From assembly GCA_002305315.1 (NCBI GenBank), contig DBQQ01000006.1:253492-307661 (forward strand): a stretch of 54,170 nt of DNA, read 5' to 3'. The stretch is from Clostridiales bacterium UBA1390. Its GTDB lineage: Bacteria > Bacillota > Clostridia > Lachnospirales > Bianqueaceae. Numbering within the stretch: the stretch's first letter is position 1; each line of letters begins with the position of its first letter. Both the position numbers and the translations under genes were made by a program. Of this stretch, positions 8,838-15,844 are shown in pieces. Under the pieces are notes generated by a model. The model ran no database searches and was not told where the DNA came from. It saw only the letters and a list, made by a program, of their open reading frames with translations.

Positions 8838-9177
8838 CCTTTCGCCTCCTTCTTCCTCCTGCCTGTCGGTATCCTCACGGACCAGTCACAGACGTTATTT
8901 GCATATCAGCCTATACCGTAAGCCTCTTTGGCGGTCAGCTCGAGGCGTGATTCCCTCTCCCATGATATAGACTGCTACCATGCAACGCCTATTGTATCAT
9001 AATCTAAAAAAAATACTAGACTTTTCTTTTTTCATGTGGTAAACTAGATAATGAAATGTACCCAAAAACGGGTTTTTACATAGTACGTATGGACAACAGA
9101 AGTGGATATAGAATTTCCTGGCCGAGGAGGAATTCTATACCCGCTCCCTAAATACACATACAAGGAGTGCAACATAT
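8838..9177. other. 340-base gap without a protein gene
   Basis: It holds the helD ribosome site region, repeat copy C, and a plus-strand candidate promoter near 9018-9047 (TAGACT, 17-base spacer, TGG-TAAACT). It also contains a short ACCC/GGGT hairpin near 9059-9077 and a longer hairpin with arms TATAGAATT and AATTCTATA at about 9107-9144. The hairpin sits just before the ribosome site of a small plus-strand ORF. I see no conserved coding frame or tRNA. Confidence 0.5.
8906..9000 (-). repeat. Structured promoter/leader repeat, copy C (degenerate, upstream of helD)
   Basis: The most diverged copy. Minus strand: TGA-TACAAT (8991-8996), AGGCGTTG, a 30-base variable loop containing CTATA, TCACGCCT, then CGAGCTGACCGCCAAAG-AGGC, where the second hairpin has lost its original long arms. 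It ends GGTATAGGC, like the partial second -10 unit of the other copies. The outer arms still pair over AGGCGT/ACGCCT and the arm spacing is the same as in copies B and D although the loop sequence differs. No clear -35 is visible. Confidence 0.7.
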
Positions 9178-9291
9178 ATGCAGGCAGATGTTCTATCGTT
9201 TTTTGAAAAATCTATGGATGCTCTTCCTCTGTATGAAGAATTGATGGGCTGGATACAAGAAGCCGCCCTCTTTGCTGCCAGCAAGTCCTAA
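9178..9291 (+). CDS. Small ORF of 37 codons, possibly a truncated DUF5655-like protein
   Basis: ATG preceded by AAGGAG with 10-base spacing, encoding 37 residues: an N-terminal part with FFEKSMDALPLYEELMGWI, then EAALFAASKS and a TAA stop. The phrase FFE-x-ALPLYEEL resembles what I recall of the start of DUF5655-type proteins, so this may be a relic whose 3-prime part was lost, or an independent small protein. The leader carries a strong hairpin with arms TATAGAATT/AATTCTATA. No terminator follows directly, and hemolysin III has its own promoter downstream. Coding status is supported only by the ribosome site and the plausible composition. Confidence 0.4.
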   Translation: MQADVLSFFEKSMDALPLYEELMGWIQEAALFAASKS

Positions 9292-9352
9292 TCACGCGTT
9301 GCTGCCTCTCAGGATGGAAAATGATTCATATATTAATTTTTTGTAAAAGGTG

Positions 9353-9420
9353 TTGAATAATCCGTATCGACGTTATATAATATAAGCATCGAGATGATGC
9401 TTATTTATTTTTGCATCATC
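9353..9420 (+). promoter_or_regulatory. Promoter and hairpin leader of the hemolysin III-sfsA unit
   Basis: -35 TTGAAT (9353-9358), 17-base spacer, -10 TATAAT (9376-9381). Downstream are three related arms: AAGCATC (9384-9390), GATGATGC (9393-9400) and GCATCATC (9413-9420). The middle arm can pair with either neighbour but not both, so two alternative hairpins are possible ahead of the start codon. Confidence 0.7.
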
Positions 9421-9450
9421 TAGTATTCAAGATTAGATGAAAGGGTGATT

Positions 9451-10146
9451 ATGATGTCGCAAGTTACCGAGTGCATGCCCACAGCTGTTCCCGTAAAAAG
9501 GCATCGGATTTCTATTCCCAAATATTCCTTAGGAGAGGAACTGATCAGTTCGATTTCTCACGGCGTGGGAGCGCTGCTTTCTTTGGCAGGTCTAATACTA
9601 TGTATTGTACGCAGTGTGATGCATGGTACGCCTTTCGGTGTCACTTCCAGTATTGTGTATGGTCTGTCTCTCATTATACTCTATACGATGTCTTGCATTT
9701 ATCATGCCTTAAAACCCAATCAGGCCAAACGTGTCTTTCGTGTAATCGATCACTGCAGTGTTTTCCTGCTGATTGCAGGTACCTATACGCCGTTCACCTT
9801 GGTGACTCTACATGGTTCCACCGGATGGCTTCTGTTTTCCGTGATCTGGGGCGCCGCCATCATCGGGATGATTCTGAATGCCATCGACCTGGAAAAGTTC
9901 AGTAAGATCTCCGTAGTATGCTATCTGGCCATGGGCTGGGCCGTTGTGTTTGCCATTCGTCCTCTGGTTGCCGCACTGGCCACACCTGGCCTGATTCTTC
10001 TGGTTTGCGGTGGTGTTGCCTACTCTTTGGGCGTGATCGTCTATGCACTGGGCAGTAAAATTCGCTACATGCATTCGATTTGGCATTTCTTTGTACTCGC
10101 GGGAAGCATTCTTCATTTCTTCGCGGTATACCTGTATGTACTGTGA
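9451..10146 (+). CDS. Hemolysin III / YqfA-family seven-helix membrane protein
   Basis: A 231-residue integral membrane protein of the hemolysin III (PAQR-related) family with about seven hydrophobic helices. Family residues are visible: EELISSISHGVGAL before the first helix, YHALK after helix 2, DHCSVFLLIAGTYTPF in the middle and HSIWHFFVLAGSILHFF near the C terminus; the conserved His and Asp residues form the metal site in PAQR proteins. AAAGGG lies 5 bases before the ATG at 9451 and 8 bases before a second ATG at 9454; either could be used. Despite the name, bacterial members are not proven toxins; membrane stress or lipid roles are discussed. Its stop codon overlaps the sfsA start. Confidence 0.9.
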   Translation: MMSQVTECMPTAVPVKRHRISIPKYSLGEELISSISHGVGALLSLAGLILCIVRSVMHGTPFGVTSSIVYGLSLIILYTMSCIYHALKPNQAKRVFRVIDHCSVFLLIAGTYTPFTLVTLHGSTGWLLFSVIWGAAIIGMILNAIDLEKFSKISVVCYLAMGWAVVFAIRPLVAALATPGLILLVCGGVAYSLGVIVYALGSKIRYMHSIWHFFVLAGSILHFFAVYLYVL

Positions 10147-10814
10147 TGCGGTATCCATCTATGTATCCCGCTCTCTTCCTGGAGCGGCTCAATCGATTCA
10201 CGGCACGGATCCAAATCGAAGACCAGATACACCTGGCACATGTTAAAAACACGGGGCGCCTCCGAGAGCTTCTGTTCCCTCATGCCCCTATATACGTGCA
10301 GCACTGCGATTCTCCGATGCGCAAAACGGCCTACGATCTGATCAGCGTATGCCGTCAAGACGGCTCCTGGGTCAATATAGATAGTCAGGCACCCAATGCG
10401 GTACTGGCTGAATTTCTGCCTCAGCTTTTCCCGGACCAGGAGATTCGTCCCGAATATACATGGAAGGATTCTCGTTTTGATTTTAAAGTGGGAGCGCGTG
10501 TCCTCATCGAAGCCAAGGGAGTCACACTGCTGTGTGAAGATGGAATCGCACGATTTCCGGACGCGCCCACTGATCGCGGGATCAAACATCTGCAAGGATT
10601 GATACAGGCTAAAGAAGAAGGCTGGGAACCCTACCTTATTTTTGTTCTTGCTATGAAAAGCGCTCGCGGACTTTCTCCGAATGATATGACGCATCCTCAG
10701 TTCGGAAAAACACTCCGTCGAGCCGCCGAATCGGGTGTTCATATCTTGGCTTTCGATAGTCTGGTCTCACCGGATTCTCTGGTCATTGACCAGGCTGTTC
10801 CTGTCCTGCTTTGA
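10146..10814 (+). CDS. sfsA: SfsA family DNA/RNA nuclease-like protein
   Basis: A 222-residue protein of the sugar fermentation stimulation family. N terminus MRYPSMYPALFLERLNRFTA and then HVKNTGRLRELLFPHAPIYV give the OB-fold half. The C-terminal half has the restriction-endonuclease-like core, with DFKVGARVLIEAKGVTL supplying the catalytic Asp, Glu and Lys, and FPDAPTDRGIKHL. The ATG overlaps the stop codon of the hemolysin III gene (TGATG) and has no good ribosome site of its own, so it probably relies on translational coupling. A strong terminator follows at once. E. coli SfsA was named for maltose metabolism, but its biochemical role remains uncertain. Confidence 0.92.
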   Translation: MRYPSMYPALFLERLNRFTARIQIEDQIHLAHVKNTGRLRELLFPHAPIYVQHCDSPMRKTAYDLISVCRQDGSWVNIDSQAPNAVLAEFLPQLFPDQEIRPEYTWKDSRFDFKVGARVLIEAKGVTLLCEDGIARFPDAPTDRGIKHLQGLIQAKEEGWEPYLIFVLAMKSARGLSPNDMTHPQFGKTLRRAAESGVHILAFDSLVSPDSLVIDQAVPVLL

Positions 10815-10818
10815 AACG

Positions 10819-10845
10819 ACATGGGAGTCACTCCCATGTTTTTTT
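10819..10845 (+). terminator. Intrinsic terminator after sfsA
   Basis: Perfect 9-bp stem ACATGGGAG / CTCCCATGT with a TCA loop followed by seven T. It lies between convergent genes. Confidence 0.95.
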
Positions 10846-11353
10846 ATTCTCCTTTTCTCATATAACGGCGAATTCGTTTCCACTCCGGAACATATCGTTC
10901 CACATGGGACCAGAAATCCCGGTCATGCCCAGGATATAACAAGTGGCTGAGTTCATGTACCAGTACATAACTTAAGCATTCTTCTGGAAGCGCTGCCAGC
11001 TCCAGGTTCAATGTGATATGCCCTGTCTTGGGGTTACAGCTCCCCCAACGGCTGCGCATGCTCCGCAGCGTATATCGGGAGGCTCTGAGCCCCATTGTCT
11101 GCTCCCAGTAAGGAATCAAGCTCTTCAATCTCTCTCGCATGGCCTCTTTTTGAACCTCTGTTGCCGATGGCCGTTTCTTTCGCGATGCAATCCATGTCCG
11201 ATGATCATGAACAACCTGAGCAATTTGTTCCTGAGTCGTCCCATTCGGCACATGGAGACGAACCGTCCCATCCTCCGGATCTACTCGGAGATAGATGCCT
11301 TTGATTTTTTTATAGATCACTTCGACTTCGAATCCTTCGATTTGATATCGCAT
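10844..11353 (-). CDS. YgjP-like / DUF45 metallopeptidase-like protein
   Basis: A 169-residue protein of the YgjP (WLM/SprT-like) family. The C-terminal half holds the zinc motif HELSH in VLVHELSHLLYPGHDRDFW, with the typical upstream block LRSMRSRWGSCNPKTGHITLN. The start at 11353 is set by AGGAGG; the frame is open 19 codons further but has no ribosome site there. Members are presumed zinc-dependent peptidases, often found alone or beside restriction systems; nothing of that kind is near. It is divergent from the EEP gene, with a 45-base reading-frame-free gap downstream of that gene's promoter, and convergent with sfsA. Confidence 0.88.
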   Translation of the reverse strand: MRYQIEGFEVEVIYKKIKGIYLRVDPEDGTVRLHVPNGTTQEQIAQVVHDHRTWIASRKKRPSATEVQKEAMRERLKSLIPYWEQTMGLRASRYTLRSMRSRWGSCNPKTGHITLNLELAALPEECLSYVLVHELSHLLYPGHDRDFWSHVERYVPEWKRIRRYMRKGE

Positions 11354-11366
11354 ATCTTTCCTCCTG

Positions 11367-11395
11367 TTGTATTTTCTTCCTGTTTGTGTTATAGT
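11367..11395 (+). promoter_or_regulatory. Promoter of the EEP-family gene
   Basis: -35 TTGTAT (11367-11372), 17-base spacer, -10 TATAGT (11390-11395), about 38 bases before the ATG at 11434. Confidence 0.6.
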
Positions 11396-11433
11396 AAGTA
11401 TTGAACCCATTTTGTTATCAAAGGAGCGTTTCC

Positions 11434-12540
11434 ATGAAAAAGATATTAATAATCTCAGGGATCGTCCTGGGGGCCTGCTGTCTCCTTGTATTACTTCTTG
11501 TTGGCGGATATGCCCTCTACCTGCAACTTAGCTATAACCGGATTCCGGACTATGTCCATCTCTCTACTGAAAATAATCCAGGAAATGTTCTTGAACCTGA
11601 AACCACCTACACCGCCGTTACCTATAATATCGGGTTTGGTGCGTATGAGCCCACTTATACTTTCTTCATGGATACAGGGCGCATGAAAGATGGCACTCCC
11701 ACACAGGGACAGTATTCCAGGGCATTCAGTGAGGAGCGTGTCATCGCGAATACACAAACCAGCCGTTCTATTCTGCAATCTTTGGATAGCGATTTCTATC
11801 TATTGCAGGAAGTAGATACTGATTCTACCCGCAGCTATCATGTGAATCAGGTGAACATGATGATAGAGGAATTTACCGGGTATGGTTCCGTCTATACGAA
11901 TGCGTTTCATTCTCCCTATCTGTTCTATCCGATCCTCTCTCCTCACGGGCTTGTAAACAGCGGTCTTCTGACGCTCTCCCGCTATCATATCGAGGAGAAT
12001 CTGCGTCGCAGTCTACCGATAGACAATGGTTTTATCACCCGGCTGACAGATCTGGATCGCTGCTTTACCATCAGCTATGTTCCGGTACAGAACGACAAGA
12101 TGCTTTCTCTCATCACTCTGCATCTGACTGCCTATGATGAAGGCGGAACCATCCGCAAACAGCAGCTCGATATGCTGCTGGATGTGATGGAAGAAGAATA
12201 TGCAAAAGGAAATTATGTCATTGCTGGTGGAGATTTTAATCACGATATCGCTTCTACCATAGAACTCTTTCCTTCTCAGCAGGAAATTCCTGATTGGGTC
12301 TATGCGCTGTCTCCAGAGGATCTGCGGTCTCATTTTTCTTTTGTAATTCCGGACAACTACGATGAGGTGCCCAGCTGCCGCGGCGCCGATATCCCTTACG
12401 AAGAGGGCGTCACCTATACGGTAACTGTAGACGGCTTCATCGTGTCCGACAACGTGGAGGCCACCAGTCAGGTCATCTCCACGGATTTCATCTCCTCGGA
12501 TCATCAGCCTGTGAAACTCTCCTTCCGATTGCTCGACTGA
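11434..12540 (+). CDS. Membrane-anchored endonuclease/exonuclease/phosphatase family protein
   Basis: A 368-residue protein with one N-terminal membrane helix (about residues 4-28, no lipobox), so the enzyme domain faces outward. EEP-fold catalytic blocks are all present: TYNIGFGA (Asn), LLQEVDTDS (Glu), VIAGGDFNHD (Asp and Asn), DGFIVSD and SSDHQPV at the C terminus (Asp-His). This fold covers nucleases, inositol phosphatases and sphingomyelinases; the membrane location argues for an extracytoplasmic phosphodiesterase or phosphatase rather than DNA repair. AAGGAG lies 8 bases before the ATG. The gene has its own promoter and ends exactly where the convergent GH18 gene ends. Confidence 0.88.
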   Translation: MKKILIISGIVLGACCLLVLLLVGGYALYLQLSYNRIPDYVHLSTENNPGNVLEPETTYTAVTYNIGFGAYEPTYTFFMDTGRMKDGTPTQGQYSRAFSEERVIANTQTSRSILQSLDSDFYLLQEVDTDSTRSYHVNQVNMMIEEFTGYGSVYTNAFHSPYLFYPILSPHGLVNSGLLTLSRYHIEENLRRSLPIDNGFITRLTDLDRCFTISYVPVQNDKMLSLITLHLTAYDEGGTIRKQQLDMLLDVMEEEYAKGNYVIAGGDFNHDIASTIELFPSQQEIPDWVYALSPEDLRSHFSFVIPDNYDEVPSCRGADIPYEEGVTYTVTVDGFIVSDNVEATSQVISTDFISSDHQPVKLSFRLLD

Positions 12541-13575
12541 TTACGTTTCTTTCCAGACGCTTCGTGCTGTTTTGCGAAGCGTCTGTTTCATATCATCGGA
12601 AAGTTCCCAAAACATAAGACCGCCAAGGCCTTCCTCCCGCGCGTATCTGCTTTTGGCCTTCACCGATCGCACATCCTCATAGGAGATCCAATTCTCCTCT
12701 TGTATTAAATACGGCGTATGCGTGATTGGATTATACGTATAGGTAAAGTCCTTGTAGTCGCGAAGAATATCATCATAAGAAGCCTGTATCCAACCCTTCT
12801 TTGCGTCCCACCCTCTTCCATACAAAGGGATGCCCAGGTTCAGGGCTTCTTTTGTGATCCCTGTTTTTTCATAAGTCTCTACCGTGCGTGCCACACACTC
12901 ACTCCGCGGCGCATAGAGAGGCGCGTTTGCTCCTTCCTGCCCTATATGATAGTCGTAAGTCATCAGGTTCCAATAATCGACTTTTATAAAGTCCTCCTGG
13001 TGTCCTTCCAGAATGTCCTGCGGAAAGGCTGAAAACGCGGGGGCCGCTACGCTGAGCAGATATCTTTTCTCTGTACTTTCCTCCTCACGATCCAGACAAC
13101 TGCGCAATTCCAGGATCAGATTCCAAAATGCCTCTTTCTGCGTAGGATCTGGATATTCCCAATCCAGATCTATGCCGTCCAGATCGTAGTTCCTCAGCCA
13201 TTCTCGCACTGCGTCCAGAAAATTCTCCAGCGCTTCTTCATTTCGTACTATATCTGTAAAGCCGTCAGAATTTCCCCAACCGCCAATGCTGATTAAAATC
13301 TTCAAATTCTCATGGTCTTCTTTGATTTGCGCGGCTTGCCGACAATGAAGCTCGAACAGTTCCGTGCTCTGCAGACTGCCGTCCTGCTTCGGAACCAGAA
13401 ATGCCAAGTGCAGATGTGTCAATCCTGCCACGGCCACTTCGGTCAATGGAAGCCGACTTCCTGAAACATAATACCCTGCAAAACGTCCTTCTGCCTCTGA
13501 TATATCCGGTGTGCAGCCACTTCCAGATCCCAGCAGCAGGATGCTCAGTAAAAACAGACAACACATCCGTTTCAT
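12541..13575 (-). CDS. GH18 glycoside hydrolase lipoprotein (chitinase-like)
   Basis: A 344-residue exported lipoprotein. The signal peptide has a hydrophobic core CCLFLLSILLLGSGSG ending at a lipobox Cys. The GH18 barrel follows: ILISIGGWG on strand 3, then the catalytic DGIDLDWEYPD (Glu as proton donor) and the MTYDYH strand. The C-terminal part reads GGLMFWELSDD, typical of family 18. The length fits a single catalytic domain without binding modules. The start at 13575 is chosen for GAGAGG upstream and for the signal peptide. It could cleave chitin-like or N-acetylglucosamine-containing glycans, or trim peptidoglycan as spore-associated GH18 enzymes do. Downstream it abuts the EEP gene stop codon to stop codon. 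Confidence 0.92.
   Translation of the reverse strand: MKRMCCLFLLSILLLGSGSGCTPDISEAEGRFAGYYVSGSRLPLTEVAVAGLTHLHLAFLVPKQDGSLQSTELFELHCRQAAQIKEDHENLKILISIGGWGNSDGFTDIVRNEEALENFLDAVREWLRNYDLDGIDLDWEYPDPTQKEAFWNLILELRSCLDREEESTEKRYLLSVAAPAFSAFPQDILEGHQEDFIKVDYWNLMTYDYHIGQEGANAPLYAPRSECVARTVETYEKTGITKEALNLGIPLYGRGWDAKKGWIQASYDDILRDYKDFTYTYNPITHTPYLIQEENWISYEDVRSVKAKSRYAREEGLGGLMFWELSDDMKQTLRKTARSVWKET
12554..12588 (+). terminator. Terminator-like hairpin inside the GH18 coding end
   Basis: An inverted repeat CAGACGCTTCG / CGAAGCGTCTG (11 bp, 10-base loop) followed by TTT. It lies 14 bases past the EEP stop codon but within the last codons of the convergent GH18 gene, so one stretch serves as a 3-prime structure and as coding sequence. 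Confidence 0.6.
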
Positions 13576-13644
13576 ACAGCATGCCTCTCGTTTTGTTTTT
13601 CCATTATATGCCGCAGGATACGGATCATGCATAGAATCTCAAGA

Positions 13645-13680
13645 GCCCCAGACAACGCAAACCGTTGCGGGGCTCTTAGA
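13645..13680 (-). terminator. Stable hairpin between ddh and the GH18 gene
   Basis: Arms AAGAGCCCC and GGGGCTCTT (9 bp) with an inner ACAACG/CGTTG(C) stem. No T-run follows on either strand, so termination is likely but not certain. It separates ddh from the downstream GH18 gene. Confidence 0.6.
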
Positions 13681-13698
13681 CGTTTACCATGTATGATT

Positions 13699-14685
13699 TT
13701 AGAGAAGGCTCTTGCGCAATTCCTCTCCGCTCTTAGCACTTAAGTAGGCCGGCGCGATATCCAGAACCGTCTTACAGCCGGATACACCCTCCTGCTGCAG
13801 ACGATATGCCGCCCGTGCATAGGCCACCAGAATACTGGATGTGAATTCCGGATTGGAATCCAGTTTCAAGCTGTACTCGATGACATGATGATTTTCTGCG
13901 TTCCAACCCGTTCTTCCACTCCGAATCACAAACCCACCATGCGGCAATGCGCTGTGGTCGCGCTTCAGCGCCTCCTCCGTGATGAAATGAACGGTGGTGT
14001 CATATTCATCAAAATAATTGGGCATCGTCTTAATCTCTTCCTCAATGCGGGAAAGATCTGCTCCCGGCTTCGCTACCACAAAGCACTCTCTGGTATGCTT
14101 CTGCCGTGTGGTCAGTTCTGGATCCTTTCCACTGCGCACTGCTTCTAACGCAGCCTCTACAGGAATCGTATACTGGCGCGCATCCAACACGCCTTCAATA
14201 CGCCGGATCGCATCCGAATGTCCCTGACTTACACCCTTTCCCCAGAAGGTATATACGCTGCCTTGCGGAAGCACCGCCTCCGCATAGGCTCGATTCAAAG
14301 AAAACATACCCGGATCCCAGCCTACAGACATGATCGCAACTTTGCCGCCCTTCTTCGCCGCCTGATCCACTGCCTCAAAATGCTCCGGAACCTTGGCATG
14401 TGTATCAAAACTGTCGATCACATTAAAATACTCCGCATAGAAGGGTGTCTGTACTGGCAGATCCGTGGCACTTCCGCCACACAAAATCATGACGTCGATC
14501 TGATCCTGCATCTTCACCGCATCCTCTGCTGCATATACAGGAACATCCGGTGTCAGAATCGTAAGATTTTTCGGGTCTCTGCGGGTGAATACCGCCGCAA
14601 GTTCCATATCTGGATTCTGACGAATCGCGCATTCTACACCTCTTCCCAGGTTTCCATATCCCATAATACCAATTCGAATACTCAT
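13699..14685 (-). CDS. ddh: meso-diaminopimelate D-dehydrogenase
   Basis: A 328-residue NADP-dependent enzyme (family length about 326) that aminates tetrahydrodipicolinate directly to meso-diaminopimelate, a one-step route to the peptidoglycan and lysine precursor. The N-terminal Rossmann motif GIMGYGNLGRGVE is clear. Family-specific substrate loops are visible: MSVGWDPGMFSLNR, FWGKGVSQGHSDAIRRI and PHGGFVIRSGRTG. GAGAGGAGA precedes the ATG. It stands alone on the minus strand after the hydrogenase operon. Two copies of the -10/AGGCGTGG unit lie upstream, one beginning inside the hypE end and one only 44 bases before the start codon, so it probably has two promoters. Confidence 0.97.
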   Translation of the reverse strand: MSIRIGIMGYGNLGRGVECAIRQNPDMELAAVFTRRDPKNLTILTPDVPVYAAEDAVKMQDQIDVMILCGGSATDLPVQTPFYAEYFNVIDSFDTHAKVPEHFEAVDQAAKKGGKVAIMSVGWDPGMFSLNRAYAEAVLPQGSVYTFWGKGVSQGHSDAIRRIEGVLDARQYTIPVEAALEAVRSGKDPELTTRQKHTRECFVVAKPGADLSRIEEEIKTMPNYFDEYDTTVHFITEEALKRDHSALPHGGFVIRSGRTGWNAENHHVIEYSLKLDSNPEFTSSILVAYARAAYRLQQEGVSGCKTVLDIAPAYLSAKSGEELRKSLL

Positions 14686-14718
14686 ATCCTGTCTCCTCTC
14701 TATAGTTCTTGTTTAATT

Positions 14719-14841
14719 AGCCACGCCTATTATACCATACCCAGACTTCCTTCGGAGTTTGACGCCCTTTGGCGGCAAACTCAAGGCGTGGCTCTGCACC
14801 TACTGCATTAGAAAACTGTTAGGCCACGCCTATTATACCAC
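14719..14841 (-). repeat. Structured promoter/leader repeat, copy B (most complete, upstream of ddh)
   Basis: Minus strand: extended -10 TGG-TATAAT (14832-14837), AGGCGTGGC, a 30-base loop, GCCACGCCT, hairpin 2 (GAGTTTG-C-CGCC-AAAG-GGCG-T-CAAACTC), CGAAGGAAGTC, then a second full TGG-TATAAT-AGGCGTGGC unit (-10 at 14729-14734). The central GCCACGCCT can pair with the AGGCGTGGC on either side: upstream as a 30-base-loop hairpin, or downstream enclosing hairpin 2 in a long nested stem. Hairpin 2 differs from that in copy A by only one loop base (AAAG versus AAGG). Confidence 0.88.
14729..14737 (-). promoter_or_regulatory. Proximal extended -10 box of ddh
   Basis: TGG-TATAAT repeated at the right end of repeat copy B, 43 bases before the ddh ATG and followed by AGGCGTGGC. 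No convincing -35, but the TG extension can compensate. Confidence 0.5.
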
Positions 14842-14860
14842 AGACCTCTTTCTCTTTCAA
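14832..14860 (-). promoter_or_regulatory. Distal promoter of ddh
   Basis: -35 TTGAAA (14855-14860), exactly 17 bases to -10 TATAAT (14832-14837), with TGG extension. The -35 overlaps the hypE stop codon, so ddh is initiated inside the 3-prime end of the hydrogenase operon. Confidence 0.75.
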
Positions 14861-15843
14861 CAAATTCTCGGCAGTCCCTCTCCATAGAGTGCCGAAAGCA
14901 GCCGTTCTCCTCCAATAGAAGTCTTCACATAGGCACGACCCGCATGATGTTCTGTCACCGTTCCAATGATCGCGGCCTGCTGTCCATAGGCGCTTTTTCT
15001 CATGATTTCCAATGCACCTACTGCATCCTCCGGTTTAACGACCAACAGCATTTTCCCTTCGTTTCCCATATACAGAGGATCTAATCCCAGGATGTCGCAG
15101 AATCCTCTCGTCGCTGCCGATACGGGAATGGCTTCTTCGGCAATCTCCATACCATATCCACACGCATGCGCATACTCTCCCAGGATTGTCGCGAGACCTC
15201 CTCTCGTGATATCCCGCATAGCCCGGATCGAGATCCCTGCTGCAAACAGCTGCTCCACCATTTGACTTAGTGGCGCACAATCGCTGCGTATCTCGTTTTC
15301 GATTCCCATCCGCGCACTCATAATGGCCGCATGATGATCCCCCAAATATCCGGATACAAGAATCCGGTCTCCTGGCTGGCAGAGGGAAGCCCTGACCTCG
15401 CGTTGATCCGGTATATGGCCAATCCCCGAGGTATTGATATACAGTTCTCCGTTTCCCTCTACGACTTTCGTATCGCCGGCCACGATCAGCACATCGGCCT
15501 CCTTGGCTGTCTCACTCATGGACCGCACAATTCTTTCCAGACTTTCGATCTCCAGCCCCTCCTGCAGAATCATACCGACGCTGAGGTACCGAGGCTGACT
15601 GCCGCTCATGAGAAGGTCATTGACGGTTCCGCAGACTGCCAGGCGTCCGATATCCCCCCCTGGGAAGAATACAGGATTCACGACAAAACTATCCGTCGTA
15701 AAAGCCAATCGCTCTCCGCCCGGAACCACGGCGCTGTCTTCCATCTGATCCAGAATCGGATTCGAAAAATACTTTGCAAAGATCCCTTCTATGAGTTGAC
15801 TGGTCTCCCATCCCCCGCTGCCATGCGCCATCGTGATCTTCAT
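14857..15843 (-). CDS. hypE: [NiFe] hydrogenase maturation protein HypE
   Basis: A 328-residue ATP-dependent dehydratase that turns the carbamoyl group received from HypF into a thiocyanate on its C-terminal cysteine, the source of the cyanide ligands of the NiFe site. The N terminus ITMAHGSGG and the conserved C-terminal PRIC (the modified Cys is the last residue) are both present. The AIR synthase-like ATP site shows AVVPGGERLAFTTDSFVV. The start at 15843 follows the hypD stop by one base; longer readings would run through hypD. It is the last gene of the hyp/ech operon. Its stop codon overlaps the -35 box of the ddh promoter. Confidence 0.97.
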   Translation of the reverse strand: MKITMAHGSGGWETSQLIEGIFAKYFSNPILDQMEDSAVVPGGERLAFTTDSFVVNPVFFPGGDIGRLAVCGTVNDLLMSGSQPRYLSVGMILQEGLEIESLERIVRSMSETAKEADVLIVAGDTKVVEGNGELYINTSGIGHIPDQREVRASLCQPGDRILVSGYLGDHHAAIMSARMGIENEIRSDCAPLSQMVEQLFAAGISIRAMRDITRGGLATILGEYAHACGYGMEIAEEAIPVSAATRGFCDILGLDPLYMGNEGKMLLVVKPEDAVGALEIMRKSAYGQQAAIIGTVTEHHAGRAYVKTSIGGERLLSALYGEGLPRIC

Positions 15844-15844
15844 C

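Noticed and set aside
9050..9085. Ten-codon leader ORF near 9052 with an ACCC/GGGT hairpin
   Set aside because: No ribosome site and no regulatory codon pattern; the hairpin is only 4 bp.
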